This document shows, piece after piece, positions 42,104 to 57,100 of a stretch of DNA of 64,000 bases. Numbering within the stretch: position 1 is the stretch's first letter; each line of letters opens with the position of its first letter. The stretch is from Ochromonas danica. Its lineage: Eukaryota; Sar; Chrysophyceae; Chromulinales; Chromulinaceae. A model generated the notes under the pieces. It was given only the letters and a program-made list of their open reading frames with translations, was not told the origin of the DNA and did no database searches. Position numbers and translations under genes: made by a program. The stretch is from positions 1-64,000 of the forward strand of contig VKHL01000147.1 of assembly GCA_015146655.1 (NCBI GenBank), in the 5' to 3' direction.

Positions 42104-45100
42104 ATGACGGAGCCAGCGCTGCTGTTTCTTGCTCTGCTGCTGCTGCTCTGTTACTGCGCGCTCTCCTCTGAAGCGCTCATTCAAATCTACGCACCGAGTG
42201 AGATCTCCTGTGAGAAAGACCAGGCAGTGGATATCGAGGGTATTCGGCTGTCGCTTGATGGCGACAACCCAGTGGCGACCATCGACCTCTCCGTTGAGTC
42301 AGGGATGCTCTTCATCATGAGGAAGAGTCACCTCGTCTTTGTGGATGGAGATCCTCTTAGTGGTTCCGCTCACTTCATCATCCAAGGCAGTGCAGCGAGC
42401 TTAGAGAACAGCGTGCGGCATCTGCGCTATTGGGCGAGCGCAGAGGGAGAAGATGTGCTGCGGCTGTCCGTCTTGCCGGCCAATCAATCTCTGCTGCCCA
42501 ATGGCAGTAATAACAATAGCGTGTCAATATTGATCAAAGTGGCGCCGGATCCTCCAGCGCCGAGGTTGGAGATCGGGAGCATGGGCGGAGGCGCAGTGCT
42601 GGACTGTCCCAGCCAGAGCAACCTCTCGCTACCTCTCTCGCTCACAGCCTCAACATCATCATCGCAAGCTAACAATGAAACTTACACATTGCTGATGACA
42701 GCCCAGTATGGAGATTTAGATCTTGGGGGATTGTCGTGCAGCAGTAACATTCCGGTCGGCAGCCAGTGCGCGTCCTGTCTGAAAGAATGGAACTGCACTG
42801 CCACTTTAGGGCAGTTAGAGTCGGCTATTACTGCACTGTATTATTCCTCACCATCCTCTGTTTTCAATGGAAAAGTGATCGATCCACTGTCTTTCAGTCT
42901 CCTCAGCCAGACCAGCTTGCAGTCCAGCCAAGTACTTCTAGTGAGAGTTACAACTCAAGAGAAAGTACCTACACTGAGTATCCCTGCTTTGATATCCCTA
43001 CGACAGGCCTCATTGCTCCATTTACATGACTATCTGGCCTTGCTGACGGAGGGCTCCCCCAGGTTGACGGTAACTGCCTTGCTTTCCGTCAATACCGGCT
43101 GCTTGTTGCGCCTTCCCTACAGTCAACAACTCAAGGCTTGGAAAAGCTATTTGCACCATTCCGATCTGTCCTTTGATGAGATATTCGATAGCTTTCATCT
43201 CACTCCGACCTCAAATCTCTCCCTGGCAACTTCTGTAGATCAACTGCTGAACGTTCTCAGCACAATTTACTATCTCCCTGTTAGTCGAAGTTTCGTTGGT
43301 GGAGATCAATTAAGCGTTGTCATCCAATCGTCATCATCATCATCATCGAATGTATCTTCTTCTTCTTCTTCTTCTTCTTCTTCTTCTTCTTCGTCGTCGT
43401 CGTCAACAGTTACTGCGAAAATCTTTGTTCAGCATGTATATGCTCCGCCAAGAATCTTCGTCGACCAAGACTTCATCATTGTAAATGAAGACGAAAGTGT
43501 TTCTATGGCTGGCAAATGGAGAATCGAACACCATTTGGCTCCAGGATATATTCTACGCCTTTCTTTGTCGTGTAATCAAGCTGTTATGTCGGCAAATGCT
43601 TCTTTGGAAAGCTACTCTCTGAAAGTTCTCACAGTTAACGGATCATCAGCAGCCTTCCAGCAAGCAACGGTCTTAGGATCGCGCAACGCGGTCAATGCAC
43701 TTCTTAATGATCTTGTCTATCAGCCCTCGCCTCAAGTTAATTTTCGCAATGCTAATCTGAGCTGGATCAGTTTGGCGGTGGTGGAAGTCGACCCCAAAGT
43801 TGGCAATGCGATGGTTGGAGAAGTGGTTGAGAAACAAGTAAATGTTTATGTCATTCCAGTGAACGATCCCCCCACTATTCAGATGAATTTGACATACAGC
43901 ACATTTGAAGACTTGCCGTTGTCCTTGAGCAACATCTCTGTCTTCGATGCTGACGACGAGCCCGATGGCTATATTGTGCAGCTGTCAGTTGCCTTCGGAT
44001 CACTCACTGTGCAATCTCCAAACCTGCGTCAGCGCTTACAAACCACCAAAACTGATTCTGGTCAATTGATCTTTACTTTCGAAAGCAATTATATTGCAGA
44101 TATTAACTCCATGCTGTCGCAATTGGTGTTTCTCCCGAAGGCTAACTGGGCAGGGCATGACTTTCTTTATATCAGCATATCTTCCTCAAGATCAGCTGAC
44201 GAAGGAAATGTATCATCAGCTGACTCCACTATTTATGTTCTTCCTGTTAATGATGTGCCCGAGATTTCAGGCCCAAGCTACTTGGTACTGAACGAAGATG
44301 AGCAGTATGACTTGACCAGTCTCAAAGTGTGGGACGCAGATCAACTTTACAGTCCAAGCCACAGTCACCTTTACACAGTCTCCTTGCATGTCAATAACGG
44401 TCGCCTCACCTTGGGGAGAACGGAAGACATTCGATTGGAATACCAATCAGAGAGAGCCATCTTGTTCAAAGGAACCATGCATGGCTTGAGTACGGCGTTG
44501 GAACATATTCTTTATCGACCCTGGCCGAACTACTTTGGCCTTGACGAGCTCTTCATCACTGTGTCTGATAACGGCTTCGATGGCATGAACCCTGCGGAAG
44601 CTACATTGGCAAATGCTTTGAAAGGAGTTATTAGCAGAGCATCTTTGAAAGCTGAGAAGAATATCACGATTTATATCAAACCTCAACTAGACCCTATTTA
44701 TGTTGTTGCTCCTGAAGAAATGGTGCAAGTTTCGAGTTATTCTCCTATGAATCTCTCCATGCTGGCTATTACAGACGAGGAGAACAACCGCCTCGTTGTT
44801 ACTGTCTACTCTCAAAATGGGACGCTGAGCATAATGGAAAGTGCGGAGAAGGGAGCTGTCAAAGCAGTCACGAGCGATAATACTGGCCATTCACTCTTGC
44901 TCTTTGGTTATGCTTCTGCAATTAATTCTTTTTGGTCGTATGTCTACTACCAATCCTCTTCTTGCCAAGATGCAACGGACCTCTTGGTGGTCTCTGTCGC
45001 TCTGGCCCGCAACGAATCAATGGTTGTGGCACTGGGAGAATTGGAGATTTCTGTGGTTGGCCAAGCTAAGCCAGCCACGTTTGCTCTCGATTCCACCGTT

Positions 45101-48100
45101 TATCAGATTCCGCAAAATATGTCGTTTGAATTGCCAATGGAGGCTGTGGCATTGGAAATTGACCCAGGAATAACTTCCCTGTATTGCAAGATACAATTCA
45201 CAGTTTTGCTGCCTGACAATGAAAGCGTGCTTAGAGAAGAGCAAAGTAACATCCTGTGTGGAAGTTTGTTCAGCGCCATTCTGAACTTCACCTTTTACTC
45301 CCCAGAAACAGATGCACGGGTAAACAACAATTTTGTGTTGATATCGGAGATTCAGTTGGTACTTCCTCTTCGAGCTAATGGTCGTGAGACACAGACATTG
45401 CAGCAAAGCTTCTCGCTTCAGGTTGTTCCGATAGATGAGCCTGTCCACTTCGTGTTTCAAGCAGCTTCGCTTGGTTTGGAAATGATCCAAGCTTTTGGTG
45501 AAGATAGCAGACACTATAGCTTCATTATGAAAGAAAACCAATCGATTGCACTCTCTGCTCTGTCCATAGTGGGTGATGCAAAGGCATTTGTGTTTAATTT
45601 GACATGCTTGGCTGGACATGTACGGTTGAGTAGTTCTTTGGGTGCGGTCTACATAATGCAATTCGAAGAACGTGCCTTGCTTGTGAGAGGAGATTTGAGG
45701 AACTTGAACCTTTTTCTTCCGTCAATTGTCTACGAGCCCCCCTCCATCCGAATACAAGATTACGATGTCATCACCTTCTCAGTTGTCTCGGCTACTGACA
45801 GTCAGAATTACGACTACATGGAACTTCTCATTTCGGTGCAACCAGTCAATTCACCCCCAACTATCTCTTGTTCTGTCATCAATAATACCCTGCTTGAAGG
45901 AGGAGCGCTTTGTGATCCTCTCTCTCGCGTGATTACGATTTCCTCACAAGCTCAAGAAAATATTCAGCCTTTCCTATTCGAATTTGATGACCCAGATTCG
46001 GACTATTTGTCTCTGCAACTGCAGGCCAGTGATGGTTATATAATGGACTTACAAGCTTCATCTCAAATGCTGCCCACAGCGTCACTTACAATCAACAGCA
46101 CGATAAATGACCTCAATGCCATAATGAAAGCCCTTTATTACCAAGCTCCACAGTACAATAATGAACTACCGCTCGTGAAGATTGTGGAGATAAGCTTGGT
46201 GGTCCGAGACTTCTATGGAGGAGAGCAGAGTGCCACCATTCAAGTCAATGTTTTGCCTGTTAATGCCCCTCCAAAGATTACTCTGAGTTCTCCTCCAAGC
46301 GTTCTCAACTCAAACGAAAAGATGAACTTCAGTTTTGTCGAGGTTTCTGACGTTGATAGTGGCACTCTGACCTTCTCGTTGCATCTATTGGATGCTTCAT
46401 GTGGTCGACTATCTGCTCCACTCTTTTCTGGTGCAGCCTTGCTCTCTAAGGAGGATGACACTATTTCTATGAGAGGCTCTGCCAAGAAATTAGACCTTTA
46501 TCTATCTTTGACCAGCTTCTCGCCTAATGTTTCATCTTCTTGCAATATAATTACGGTGGAAATGAGTCTAAATGATGGCTATAGCTATGTGAATGCTACG
46601 GTAGACATCGAGTTAAATCACGTACCGCTGCTTGGAATCATAGAATATAATCCTCAAGCGTATTTTATAGACGAAGACAGCCAGCAGTTGATCCCACTTG
46701 ATGATCTCTTTGCCATTGTCAACTACAGCGATTCGTTTCGCTTACAAGTTGAGATTCGAACAGATCGAGCTTGTTTGCAAAGCATGAAGATTGTCCAAGA
46801 TTTGATTTCAGATGACGTAACAGAATGTGCCCACCTTGTAGAACTGACAGCTTCACAGTCATCGGTAAACACCCTTCTTGCTGATTGGGCAGTTGCAGTC
46901 AGCGAGAATTTCCATGGCATAGTGACATGCACTTTGTCAATCGTTGCACCTGATTATCAAAATGCAGTGCAAAGGATCGTAGTTAGTAGCGTCAATGATC
47001 CCCCGTCTGTTTCTTTGGATACAAGCAATGGCGGAAATTGTGTCATGGGTAGCGCTTGTCGATTGGCGATTAATGTCTCTGACGTTGATGCTTCTGACGT
47101 GCTGTGCGCTGCTAATCCCACAACGTACAGAGTTTTCGATGTTAATATTTCAACAGACGTTCCCAGTAGCTCCTTTACTACTATCGATGATGCAATGGGC
47201 TGTCTGGTTGACAACCCAACCCAGCAGACAATTTTCATGCGTTGCCCTATTGAGCTGATCAATTTTGCCCAATTGCTAGTTGATATCTGGTTTCCTAGAG
47301 CATTCTACGGCCCATTCAACGTCTCCGTCGTCGTGAGCGATAATGGTCATTGCCAATCGAACCGATTGCCTGGCGCTTTGAGAGTTGAAACAGCGACTAC
47401 TAACAGAACACTTTTTGTGGCGCCTTCTCTTCAGCCTCCTAGTCTAACCCTTGATGAAACCCATATTCTCTGCATGGAAGACAGCACGAGCTGTTTCTTG
47501 CCTCCTATTAACATTGAAGACGTCAACGTATTTTCTGCTGCTCAAAGTCTGTCGGTCAGTGTGAGGGTGACGCAAGGCAGCCTGGCTCTTGATACTGACC
47601 CTTCTAGCTTGGCCAATAACGGTGACATTGAAGTCACAGGATTAAACACAAGCTCAGTAACAATAGTCGCAGTCAACATCTCTCAGCTACAGGCTTTTTT
47701 CCGAAAGCAATTGCGCTTCCAACCTCTCCCGTATTATAATGGAGTTTGGCCTCAATCGGGTCTGCGAGAGCGCTCCGTCGCTGGACTGACCTCGAATTTT
47801 CTAGCTGCGGCATTTATCAGCTATTCAGATGGACTGACTATTTCCAATGAGGTTGTGCTGCGGATTTCTATTTCTTGGATCAACAATCCTCCCGTTATCA
47901 ATGCTCCCGAGGAAATAAACATTACTGACGATAGCTTCCAATATCTTTTAGCTAATGTCACGATATCAGATCCCGACATGATGTTCAAACCTTTTTTTGC
48001 ATATCATCCCAGTCAGTTTGTCTTGTCGTTGGCAGCATCGAATGGTGGTCGCATGTGGCTTTCCATTGAGGGCATGGTTCGGTCTGGACTTCCATATAAT

Positions 48101-51100
48101 GAATCGCTGCTAAGTCCAAGTGCGGAGTTAGTCATAATTGGAGATCTGCCTGTTTTACAAAGAGCTTTAGCATTCATTATATTTGATGGATCAATGGTGA
48201 ATGAAGTTTCCTCGACCCTTCGATTGGTTCTGGAAGACAATGGCCAGTTTGGTTCCAACGCCACATCCAATAATCTGGCAGCTACATCTGAAATAACGTT
48301 CAATATGATTAGCTATGATAGCCTTGGTTATCGCTTGACTGCCAATATAGCGAAGGCTGATGCTAACAGCTCTGTGACAGCGCTTCCCGCAGGCAGTTTT
48401 TCGTTAAATGAGACGGCCTTGAACTTATTACCGCCGAGCGCGATTCTCCAAGCAGTAATAACTTCAGAGAAAGGAACTGTTAGGTCGATTGGAGAACAAA
48501 GCGACCTCTCCAGAGCTTTCCAAATCACTTTACCTGGTGCTTTGGAGAGGAAGGATAGAGCGACAATACAACGCCTAATTGTGGACGTTCCATGGAAATA
48601 CTCAATTCAGCTTATTGACATCTTTTTCAACCTCTCTACTCTTCCTTCTATCATCGAAGCAGAGGTCAATGTGGGTGCTTATGGGGTAAATGAAACGGTA
48701 GCTTGGTCATGGACATCAAATGGCGGAGATTTCTCACAGAGCGACTTCCTTCTTGAAGCGGCAAAGACACTACAAGCGGTCTTGCTGCAATTGAGTACTG
48801 TGGGAAAAGGTGTCAAAGTGATACCAATATTCCCTGCTAGCGGAGAAAGCAACGAGTCTAACCAGCTCTTGGGCTCACTTAAGGTCATTTTTGAGGGTAA
48901 TGCATTCACCGTGCCCCCTCTTGTCATCTATTCCGAGCAAACTATGCCTTGGTTCAATGTGACCGTTGTTCAGATGGGAAGCAGAGCTGCGCCTGTGCAG
49001 AGCATAACTATTGGCAACTATAGCAACTCTGCTCAAGGCGACTTCTATATTTCATTTAATAATCTTCCAGTTAGTCCAAATGAAGGAGAAGAGGCTTTGA
49101 CTATGACAATCTCAAGTGGTCGCATGAATATTCATTCTTCTTCTTCTGATGTCCACAGGACACTCGTGCCCTTACAAGATTATATCGGCTTTGTTGACGT
49201 CGTCTCCCAAACAAATCTGAGCGCTGGAATCAAGATCTTCCAGCTCACCTTCTTAACCTATCCAGGCGATTTATCTCCTATAGCGGTGATAACCGCCAAC
49301 AATTCTCAGGAGAAGTTTATCAATTATGGCAACTATTGCTCAAACTGTACTTCCTTGCAGCCATCGAGTCTAACGCTTACAGTGACCGAACAAGCAAAGG
49401 GAACAAAGAAGCCCCACGGAACATTCCAGTTAACTTATTCCACGTCGCCCCGTGAGATTGCTTCCTTATCGTCCACGTTTCGAAGTGGAAAATCCATTAC
49501 CCAAAGGTCCATTGATGTGCCAGTTTTGTGTGATAACGCTTTGCTGAAATGGAGCGTTGATTATCTGCTAAACAGCACTGAACAGAATGCAGTCTCTGTG
49601 AAGAAAATCGGGTCGACCGACGAAGGTGGTAGCTCCTGGTTGATTTACATCTCGTATGACACGTTAAATCCTCCGATTCTGCTGCCTTTGCTTCGAGATC
49701 CGCAGTCCATGGGAGTGTTTATATCCCACCAAGTCTTGTCCGATGGTAAAGCGACTATTTCGGGCTCGTTCTCTTTCCGCATTCAAGTCCCTTTCACGCA
49801 GCGATCTATTCAAACTCCACCTGTTTACGCCAATTCCTCTTCGAAATATATTCAATCTATCTTGCAGGAAGCTGTCCAAAGTGTTTATGATTTAACGTAC
49901 TATTCTATCGCAGTGGAAGTTCGTGAACTGCCATCGAGTAATGCGGATAAGAGCTTTCAAGTATTCTTCACTTGGACGCTTGGAGAAGGTCATCAGCCAT
50001 GGGACTCGAGAGTGGTCTTTCGAACTGATCGCCAACTTCCAGAAGTAAGTCTAATCGATTCGATGGCTGGCTTGGATGGTCCAGTGGCATTGGTTGAAGT
50101 TCCAAGTGATGCTGTGCAGGATATTCAACAACTTGCTTTGTTTGTGACAATTCCTCAAGTTCCTACAGTAGAAGAAATTCAGACCTTGTACTGCGGAATT
50201 ACTAATTCCTCCACAAACTATTCCTTCAAGTTCTCCTTTCGAGGAGTCTTCACGGGAGATTTACACCCTGCAAGTTATGTTCTGCCAAGTTATCTCCCAT
50301 CTTGTGAGGATGTGCTGCAAGGCTTGCCGTGTGCTGGAGATGGTTTGACACTCTTTGAAAGGCTGTCATCGTTGTTTGTCATCCCTCAAGGTAGTTTGAA
50401 GATCCAAAGCAACAGTACTACGGGGCAGCTCTGCCCTCTAAAAGCACAGCGAGGAGCAGTCTTTGCCACTTCGATAACCTTCCAAACTTCATCTAGTGTC
50501 AGTATTTTCAGCAGCAGCTCTCTTGGTGATGTACCCCTTTTGAGCTTGACAACTCCTAATAATCTGGCAAAGGGCGAGCCGTATCTGTACATGGAGGAAA
50601 GCAAGAAAGGCGGTGCACCATATGTTGCGGAAGTGCAGAGAATGGAGTTATTTTTTAACGGAGATCTATCAGGAGCTTTCATCTTGGTCTATGAAGATCA
50701 ATTCGTGACTCTATCGGCCAACTGCTCTGAGGATGCTTTAAGCGCTGCCCTGCAAACTCTGACGGGCTTGCGAGACTTTTGGGTTAACACGCAACTAATA
50801 GCAGATTCTGGTGGTCGTTTCCAAAACCATGTGATTTATGACATTAGGTTTCCTTCATCATATGGATTTGCAAGTCTATTGATGATTTTGAATGACTGCA
50901 GTAATGCCACTTTTCAAACGGCTACAAATGCATCTTTCTCTGGAGCAGACACTAATAGCGGAACCAGCTGCTTGATGCCTCACGTTGACCATCTGTTTGT
51001 GATGTCTCGCCTCGTGCCAGGCTATGCACCATTATCTGGTTATCTTACACTCTCGTCCAAGAACACGTCGATTGATTTGCCAGTGCGACTGCTGGACGAC

Positions 51101-54100
51101 ACACCAAAGCTCTCAAGTGTCATTAAAGAACTCACTGGCGTCTCACACCTGCAAGTACGCAAAGAAAGCTACGCAGGAAACTTTTCTGTGGTGTACATTA
51201 TCGACTTCCTCCAAAAGCAACCAATTCCGAAGATTTCGCTTCAGCAGAATCACGTTATTCCCAATTTTCCCATGTGCTCTTTTGATGATAGCCACGGGAA
51301 TTATGAGTATATCAGTGCTGGCATTTTGCAACAAACGGCTGGAAATTCTTGTCGCTTTCCTTTCTATTTTGCTAACAAACCGTATTCACGCTGTATCTTC
51401 CGTGTTTTGGACGAAAATCGCTTCCCATCAAACCAAGGAAGCGGAATGTGCCCGCGGGCAGATAGTCCTCAGAGCTGGGGAATTTGTAAACCTTGTCTAC
51501 CTGATGGCATATCTTCGGCGATGTACTCATTTTCTTTCTCAATGACGGCTTTAAAGAATGAAGTGAGATATCTGGGGAATGTCGACCAATTGCAGGCTGT
51601 ATTTGATAGTATCATTTATCTTGCTGGAACAAACAACGAGGCGGTAGGCAACTCTTATCGTGACAACCTCCAAGTTGTGGTCATACCCATTAACGCAGCA
51701 CGGTTACCCCAGAGATTTGATTTCTATCCTTTAGCTTCGATAGAGTTGAATGTCGAATCTGACGTAAAATCTTCCCCAGCTGTCATATCTCGTGGCTCGG
51801 ATAAAGCATATCAAGTGTTTGAAGACCATGCTCTTTCTCTTTCTGATCTTTCTATTCAAGGCAGTCGTTCTGCTTTGATTATCGTGAACATATCCGTGTA
51901 TGCCGGTGAGCTGAATGTCAACTATGATCCTTCAAGATTGACGGATGCCACGATTGCTGTTTCGATGAATCGAAAAAGCGTTTCCATCATTGGATATGCT
52001 CAAGTAATTAACACCATCCTAAATACGTTATGGTATAAGCCAGCAGCCCAATTTAATTCTGCTAAAGGAGTTGCTCAATCAGATCGACTCTGTCGGCAGA
52101 AAATTCAACTATTTGCTGGGGTTTCAGCTAATTCCTCATTGGGCATCGTCGGCAGCTATCGTATTGGTTACGGTGGTCAGTTTTCCGCCCCCATTACGAT
52201 TTATGCACAAGCCAATGACGTCTTGCAGGCCATGGGCCAAATGACTGGAGTTAATAAGGACAGTCTCCAAGTGTTAGTGGACACCAGTTATAACAACCTA
52301 CAATTAACTGTGACTGTTACCATCTCTATCGACATGGGTGCGAATTGGGTAGTTCCTTACGGGAAACCGATCATGATGGAAGATTCATATTATTTATATG
52401 GCAGAGATATTGAACCTTTCACAGTGGACGCGTCATCAGTCAATGTTTCTTACGTGAATTATCTCGTGACCATCTTACAATCACCTAAGCTCACACCAAA
52501 TTCATTAAATGTCACTGTGAGTAATTTCCAAAATAGCACTCTGTCTGCTGCATGCTCTTTCCCCATGTATGTTATGCCTACCTTTGACTTCCCTCGATTA
52601 CAAGTTGCCAACTGGACAGTTCCCTATTCTATTGATAAATTGGAAGATGCGGCCTTTCTCATACCTGCGATGCGGTTGATTAGTGTGGATGAACTCGATA
52701 TGGACCGATTTAGCAATTACAGTTTGGCTTTCCACACACCCTATGCTTCCATTTATCCATTGTTTTCTTCGGATGAGGTCCAAGTAGTATATTTTTGTGC
52801 GGGTCAGCAGTGGTCGACCCCTAGTGAAGCTTTTTGCCAAGATCAGGTCTACAGCAAGGCTAATAAAGTGGTTTTATATGGAAGCTTGACAGCTATCAAC
52901 AAAACAATTAACTCTGGGGCGACTTACGCTACAAATGAAGATATTTATGGTGGATTATTCATCAAGGTGGTGCTGTGTAACTTGGCTTCTTTTCAATGTG
53001 CTGATGACATTGTGGTAGCTGTTACAGCAGATAATGTGCTGGATGATGTGGTCATCCAAGGATCGACTTCTTTAGTCATCCCGGTGCCACCTGGAAGCCA
53101 AATACCTCTTGTTCTAGTTGTGAGCGATCCCGACCTCTCTGCTCGGATCTATTGGTCTCAAGGAGGAAATGATATAGACCAAGGACTTTATGGTGCATAT
53201 GTTACGCTCAATACACAACAAGGACAGCTGCTTTTGCCTCGATTAGATGACTTGGGCGACAATCACTTTGGCATCCTTGGGTATTCAGCACCTCTCCAAA
53301 CGGTACGAATTGAAGGCAGCCTTCGTCAAATCAACAGTTTCTTGAGCAATCTTCAGTATATTGGCCGTGGTCAAAACGACACAATTACTGTGACCTACCA
53401 ATCAAGCTATGGGCAAGCTAAGAAACACGTCTATGTCCAAGCCGCAGGTAACTCCGATATAATAGGGCTGATCAATTTGTATCGTGATGCGGTCTATCTG
53501 AAAGAGGATGACGTCTGCTTTCTGACTGACACGATCTTAGTGAGTTCGAATGTGCCTATTGTAAAGCATGATGTCATCTTCGATGTTATTCTCACGGTTG
53601 ATTCAGGCAACTTGTATCTATCTCCGCAACTCTATTCGGGTATTCCCGATCAGGTCGAAGTGCAACATACAGGCAAACTGTTGCGCATAGTGTCCTCAAA
53701 ACTAGGCTTGCTGAACTTTTTATTGAACCAAACTGTTTACATTCCTTCGCAGGACTTCTTTGGTGGTGCCAAGCTTTCTTGTATTTTGTCTACTACGCAT
53801 CGCGATCACGAGCGACACAGGAATTACTTTGCAACCAAGACTGCCTTTGTCATGCTGATAATCGAGGCCGTTGATGATCCTCCGCTTATTTCCATTGATA
53901 CCCAAAACTCTATTTTCTTCAATCAGTCGATTATTAAAGGCCCCATTGCGATGGACTTCTTCCAAGTCGATGATGTCGACGACTTTTTGCCGCTTCGAGT
54001 TCAACTCACAGCATCATCGGGTACTTTCGCAATGGACCTCCGGAGACTCTCTCAGCACAACATTTCTTCGAGTTTATTTAAACTGAAAGCGACACAAAGC

Positions 54101-57100
54101 AAGGCCAATGAGAATGGCAATAGCAACTCCTTTTCGTTTTACGTCGACCGCGAGTTCATCAGCAAAGCCTTGCAGTATGTGCTCTACATTCCTCCTAATA
54201 TCTATTCCGGACAAGTCAATATTCAGCTTAGTGTGACTTCGCAACAACTCAAGCAAGAATATACTCCCTTAACCATGAATGGTTACACACTTGAATATGT
54301 TGATGGACCGAGTGCCACTGATAGTGTAAACCTCTATGTGCAGACCTTTGTCCTCTACAGTTTGTCTTGCGTCGATCACTTGACGAGTCTCGAAGATGAA
54401 TCCTTTTCTCTTGCTCAAGTGTGTCGTTTCAACTCAACAAAGCAACTTTATGATCCTCGTCTTCGCGACCTCACTTTGGTTGATGTTGTAATCTTTGCTT
54501 CTGATGATGGCAACGTCCAACTCAATCACACCAGTTGGACAAGCAGCACTGCTGCTGTGGAGGGGATGGAGATTGTTTCAGTAAACGGTGAAGATGTTGA
54601 GAAAGGGAGTGATTTGTTTAATACTCCCGTCAGCTCCATGGAGATTAAAGTCAATATTACCAATGTTAATGATCTCCTTAACAGCTTAATCTATATCCCC
54701 AAGGAGAATTTCTACGGCGGATCAACCTTAAGCATTGCGACTTCCTATTCAAACAGACTGCTCTCCTCTTCTCTAAGGACATCGGCAAGCAATGTGAAGA
54801 TCAGTGTTTTGGCGGTCAATAATCTGCCGCTGATTTCCGATTCCTTTCCTTACAATTCAACCAATAGTGTGAATGGCACGATATTATTGACTTCCAAGCA
54901 GATACTGCCGTTATCTTTCCTCTCGATTGCAGACATTGACTTGGAGGATGGATACATTGATGTGGTCATTTACTCCAAATATGGCCAAGTGTTTTTGACT
55001 TCATCGCAATCTATATCTCCATCCCTGTTTGAAGAGCTAGTCGTTGTGGATGATGGAAGATATTCCGGAAGAGTTTTGGCGTCGGGCTCGGATGTTGCGC
55101 TGTCTAGACTGCTAGCGAGTGGTATTGTTGCTTATCAAGCTACTTTATCCATGGACTTCGTTACAGACAATATAACTATTCAGGCCTGGGATAACGGGTA
55201 CACAGGATTGAGTGCAAATGAGAATGTGACTTCTGCATCTTATTACCTACCCGTCTACGTTACAAGAGAAGTTCTTCCTGTACAGCTTTTGTTTGGCCAA
55301 TCCACTGTCATAGGCAGAGAAGATGAGGCCATTAAACTGTTTGCTGATACTGTTATTGATGCGGGAAGTCACAAACATAACGAGACGATTGTAATCTACA
55401 TTGCGCAAGATATGGGTGAAGTTGTCTTTTCCCCTCTGGTTGAAACCCTGCAGGATATTTCTTTCAACGAGGACAGTCAGTTCGTTATCCAAGGAAGTAT
55501 TCATCTCTTGCAGCGAACGTTGTCTGATGTCACTTTTGTGCCGAAGTCTGACTTGCATGGATTTGTGGACGTCAATATCACGTTGCAATATTCCAATCAA
55601 TCGTCTTCCGCTTTGATAACAGAGAATTACGTGCGTAGACTCTATCTTCATCCCGTGAACGACCCACCGCAAGTTGTTCTTCGCCCTGAATCAATCTCTC
55701 TCTTCGCCAGTGATAGTTTTAGGTTTAACCAGGAAGTGGTTTTGACTATTGATGATGTCGACTCTCAACGGTATGATAATGCGCTCTACGATGAACTGGC
55801 AAACTACATTATCATTAACATGCGAGCACCGTGCGGCAGCCTGCGGCTTCGGATGGACACTGAGTATGCCCTCCTCAAAACGAGAGCAAAGCAGCTCGGA
55901 GAGCGATTTTCGGTCCATACCAACGGTTCTGTTTATTTTGGAGAAAGCAGTTGTATTGTAGGAGGCCTTCAGAGAGAGAAGATGGCTGAATCCTCTCCTA
56001 CTAGCAAGGTGGTGGCAGGTTTTCATGAAGTTACAGTATATTCTTCCTATCAGCTTCTCTCTTCTGTCCTGTCGGCCATTGAATATGTTGCTCCTTCAGA
56101 CTATGCTGGACAAACTTCGGTACATATTGTAGTTGTTGATGGAGAACACGAAGTGAAACAAGATCTTCTAGTTACCATTAAGCCAAAAGTCAACCCTCCG
56201 CGCCTTCTTTTGCGATCAAGTGTTGAAATCACCGAATTGGGTGTTGTGCAAGGTTCTCAGCTGATCATTTCGTTCATTTCTAGTAGTGATGATAATGGAC
56301 AACATATATACGAAGCTACTTTTTCGTTGGAAACTCACCTGGTTGATCCTTTGTCCTCTTATAGTGCAATCTTGAATCTTCCAGAGTACTATCTTGCTTA
56401 CAGTGTCGACGAACTATTGGCTGGATCTCGACTGGTCTTGCGCGGTGGAAGAGATCAGCTGAGAGAAGTGATTCAGTACATCTCTATCTCTACCGCTCCT
56501 TTCTACTATGGCTTGCTGTCTCTGTATGTGAATACGACAGACCTGACAAATCAAATGACGAGCTATACAAGCTGTGACATTGTTGTTTCCCCTGTCAATC
56601 ACCCGCCATATGTTGTATCGACCCCCATCGGCCTTTTAGAAGACACTCCTCAACCCTTGAGCTTGGTGGTGGAAGATGATGACGTTTCCTTCTTAACTCA
56701 CAGCCAATCGATTGTGTGCAATCAGCAACTTCTTCCCAGCTGCATTTTGAATTTGACCCTTCTGACTGATCCAACTCAATTGACGCTCATGCAAGGTGAT
56801 AGTCAGAATGTGAGTAGCCGTTTAGAAATAACTGGTCTTCCCAGCGATATCTCATCGGCGCTGACCTCCTTTAGCTGGCTGGGAGCATTGGATTTTTCTG
56901 GAAACACCTCATGTCACTACGAGTTGAGTGATGGGGGCAACATTGTTGACTCGTCCTCATCAAAAGTTGAAGGCGATATTCGCTTGACAATCTCACAAGT
57001 CAATGATCCTCCCGTCTTCTATTTTATTGCCAATCAAACCCTCTTTCGATCTTTCCCTCCTGCACTGTTGAATACCTATATTTTCAACCTAACGCACCCA

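Noticed and set aside
45017-45661. Antisense 214-codon frame in the giant gene
   Set aside because: Lies opposite an uninterrupted repeat-protein frame with clear family motifs.
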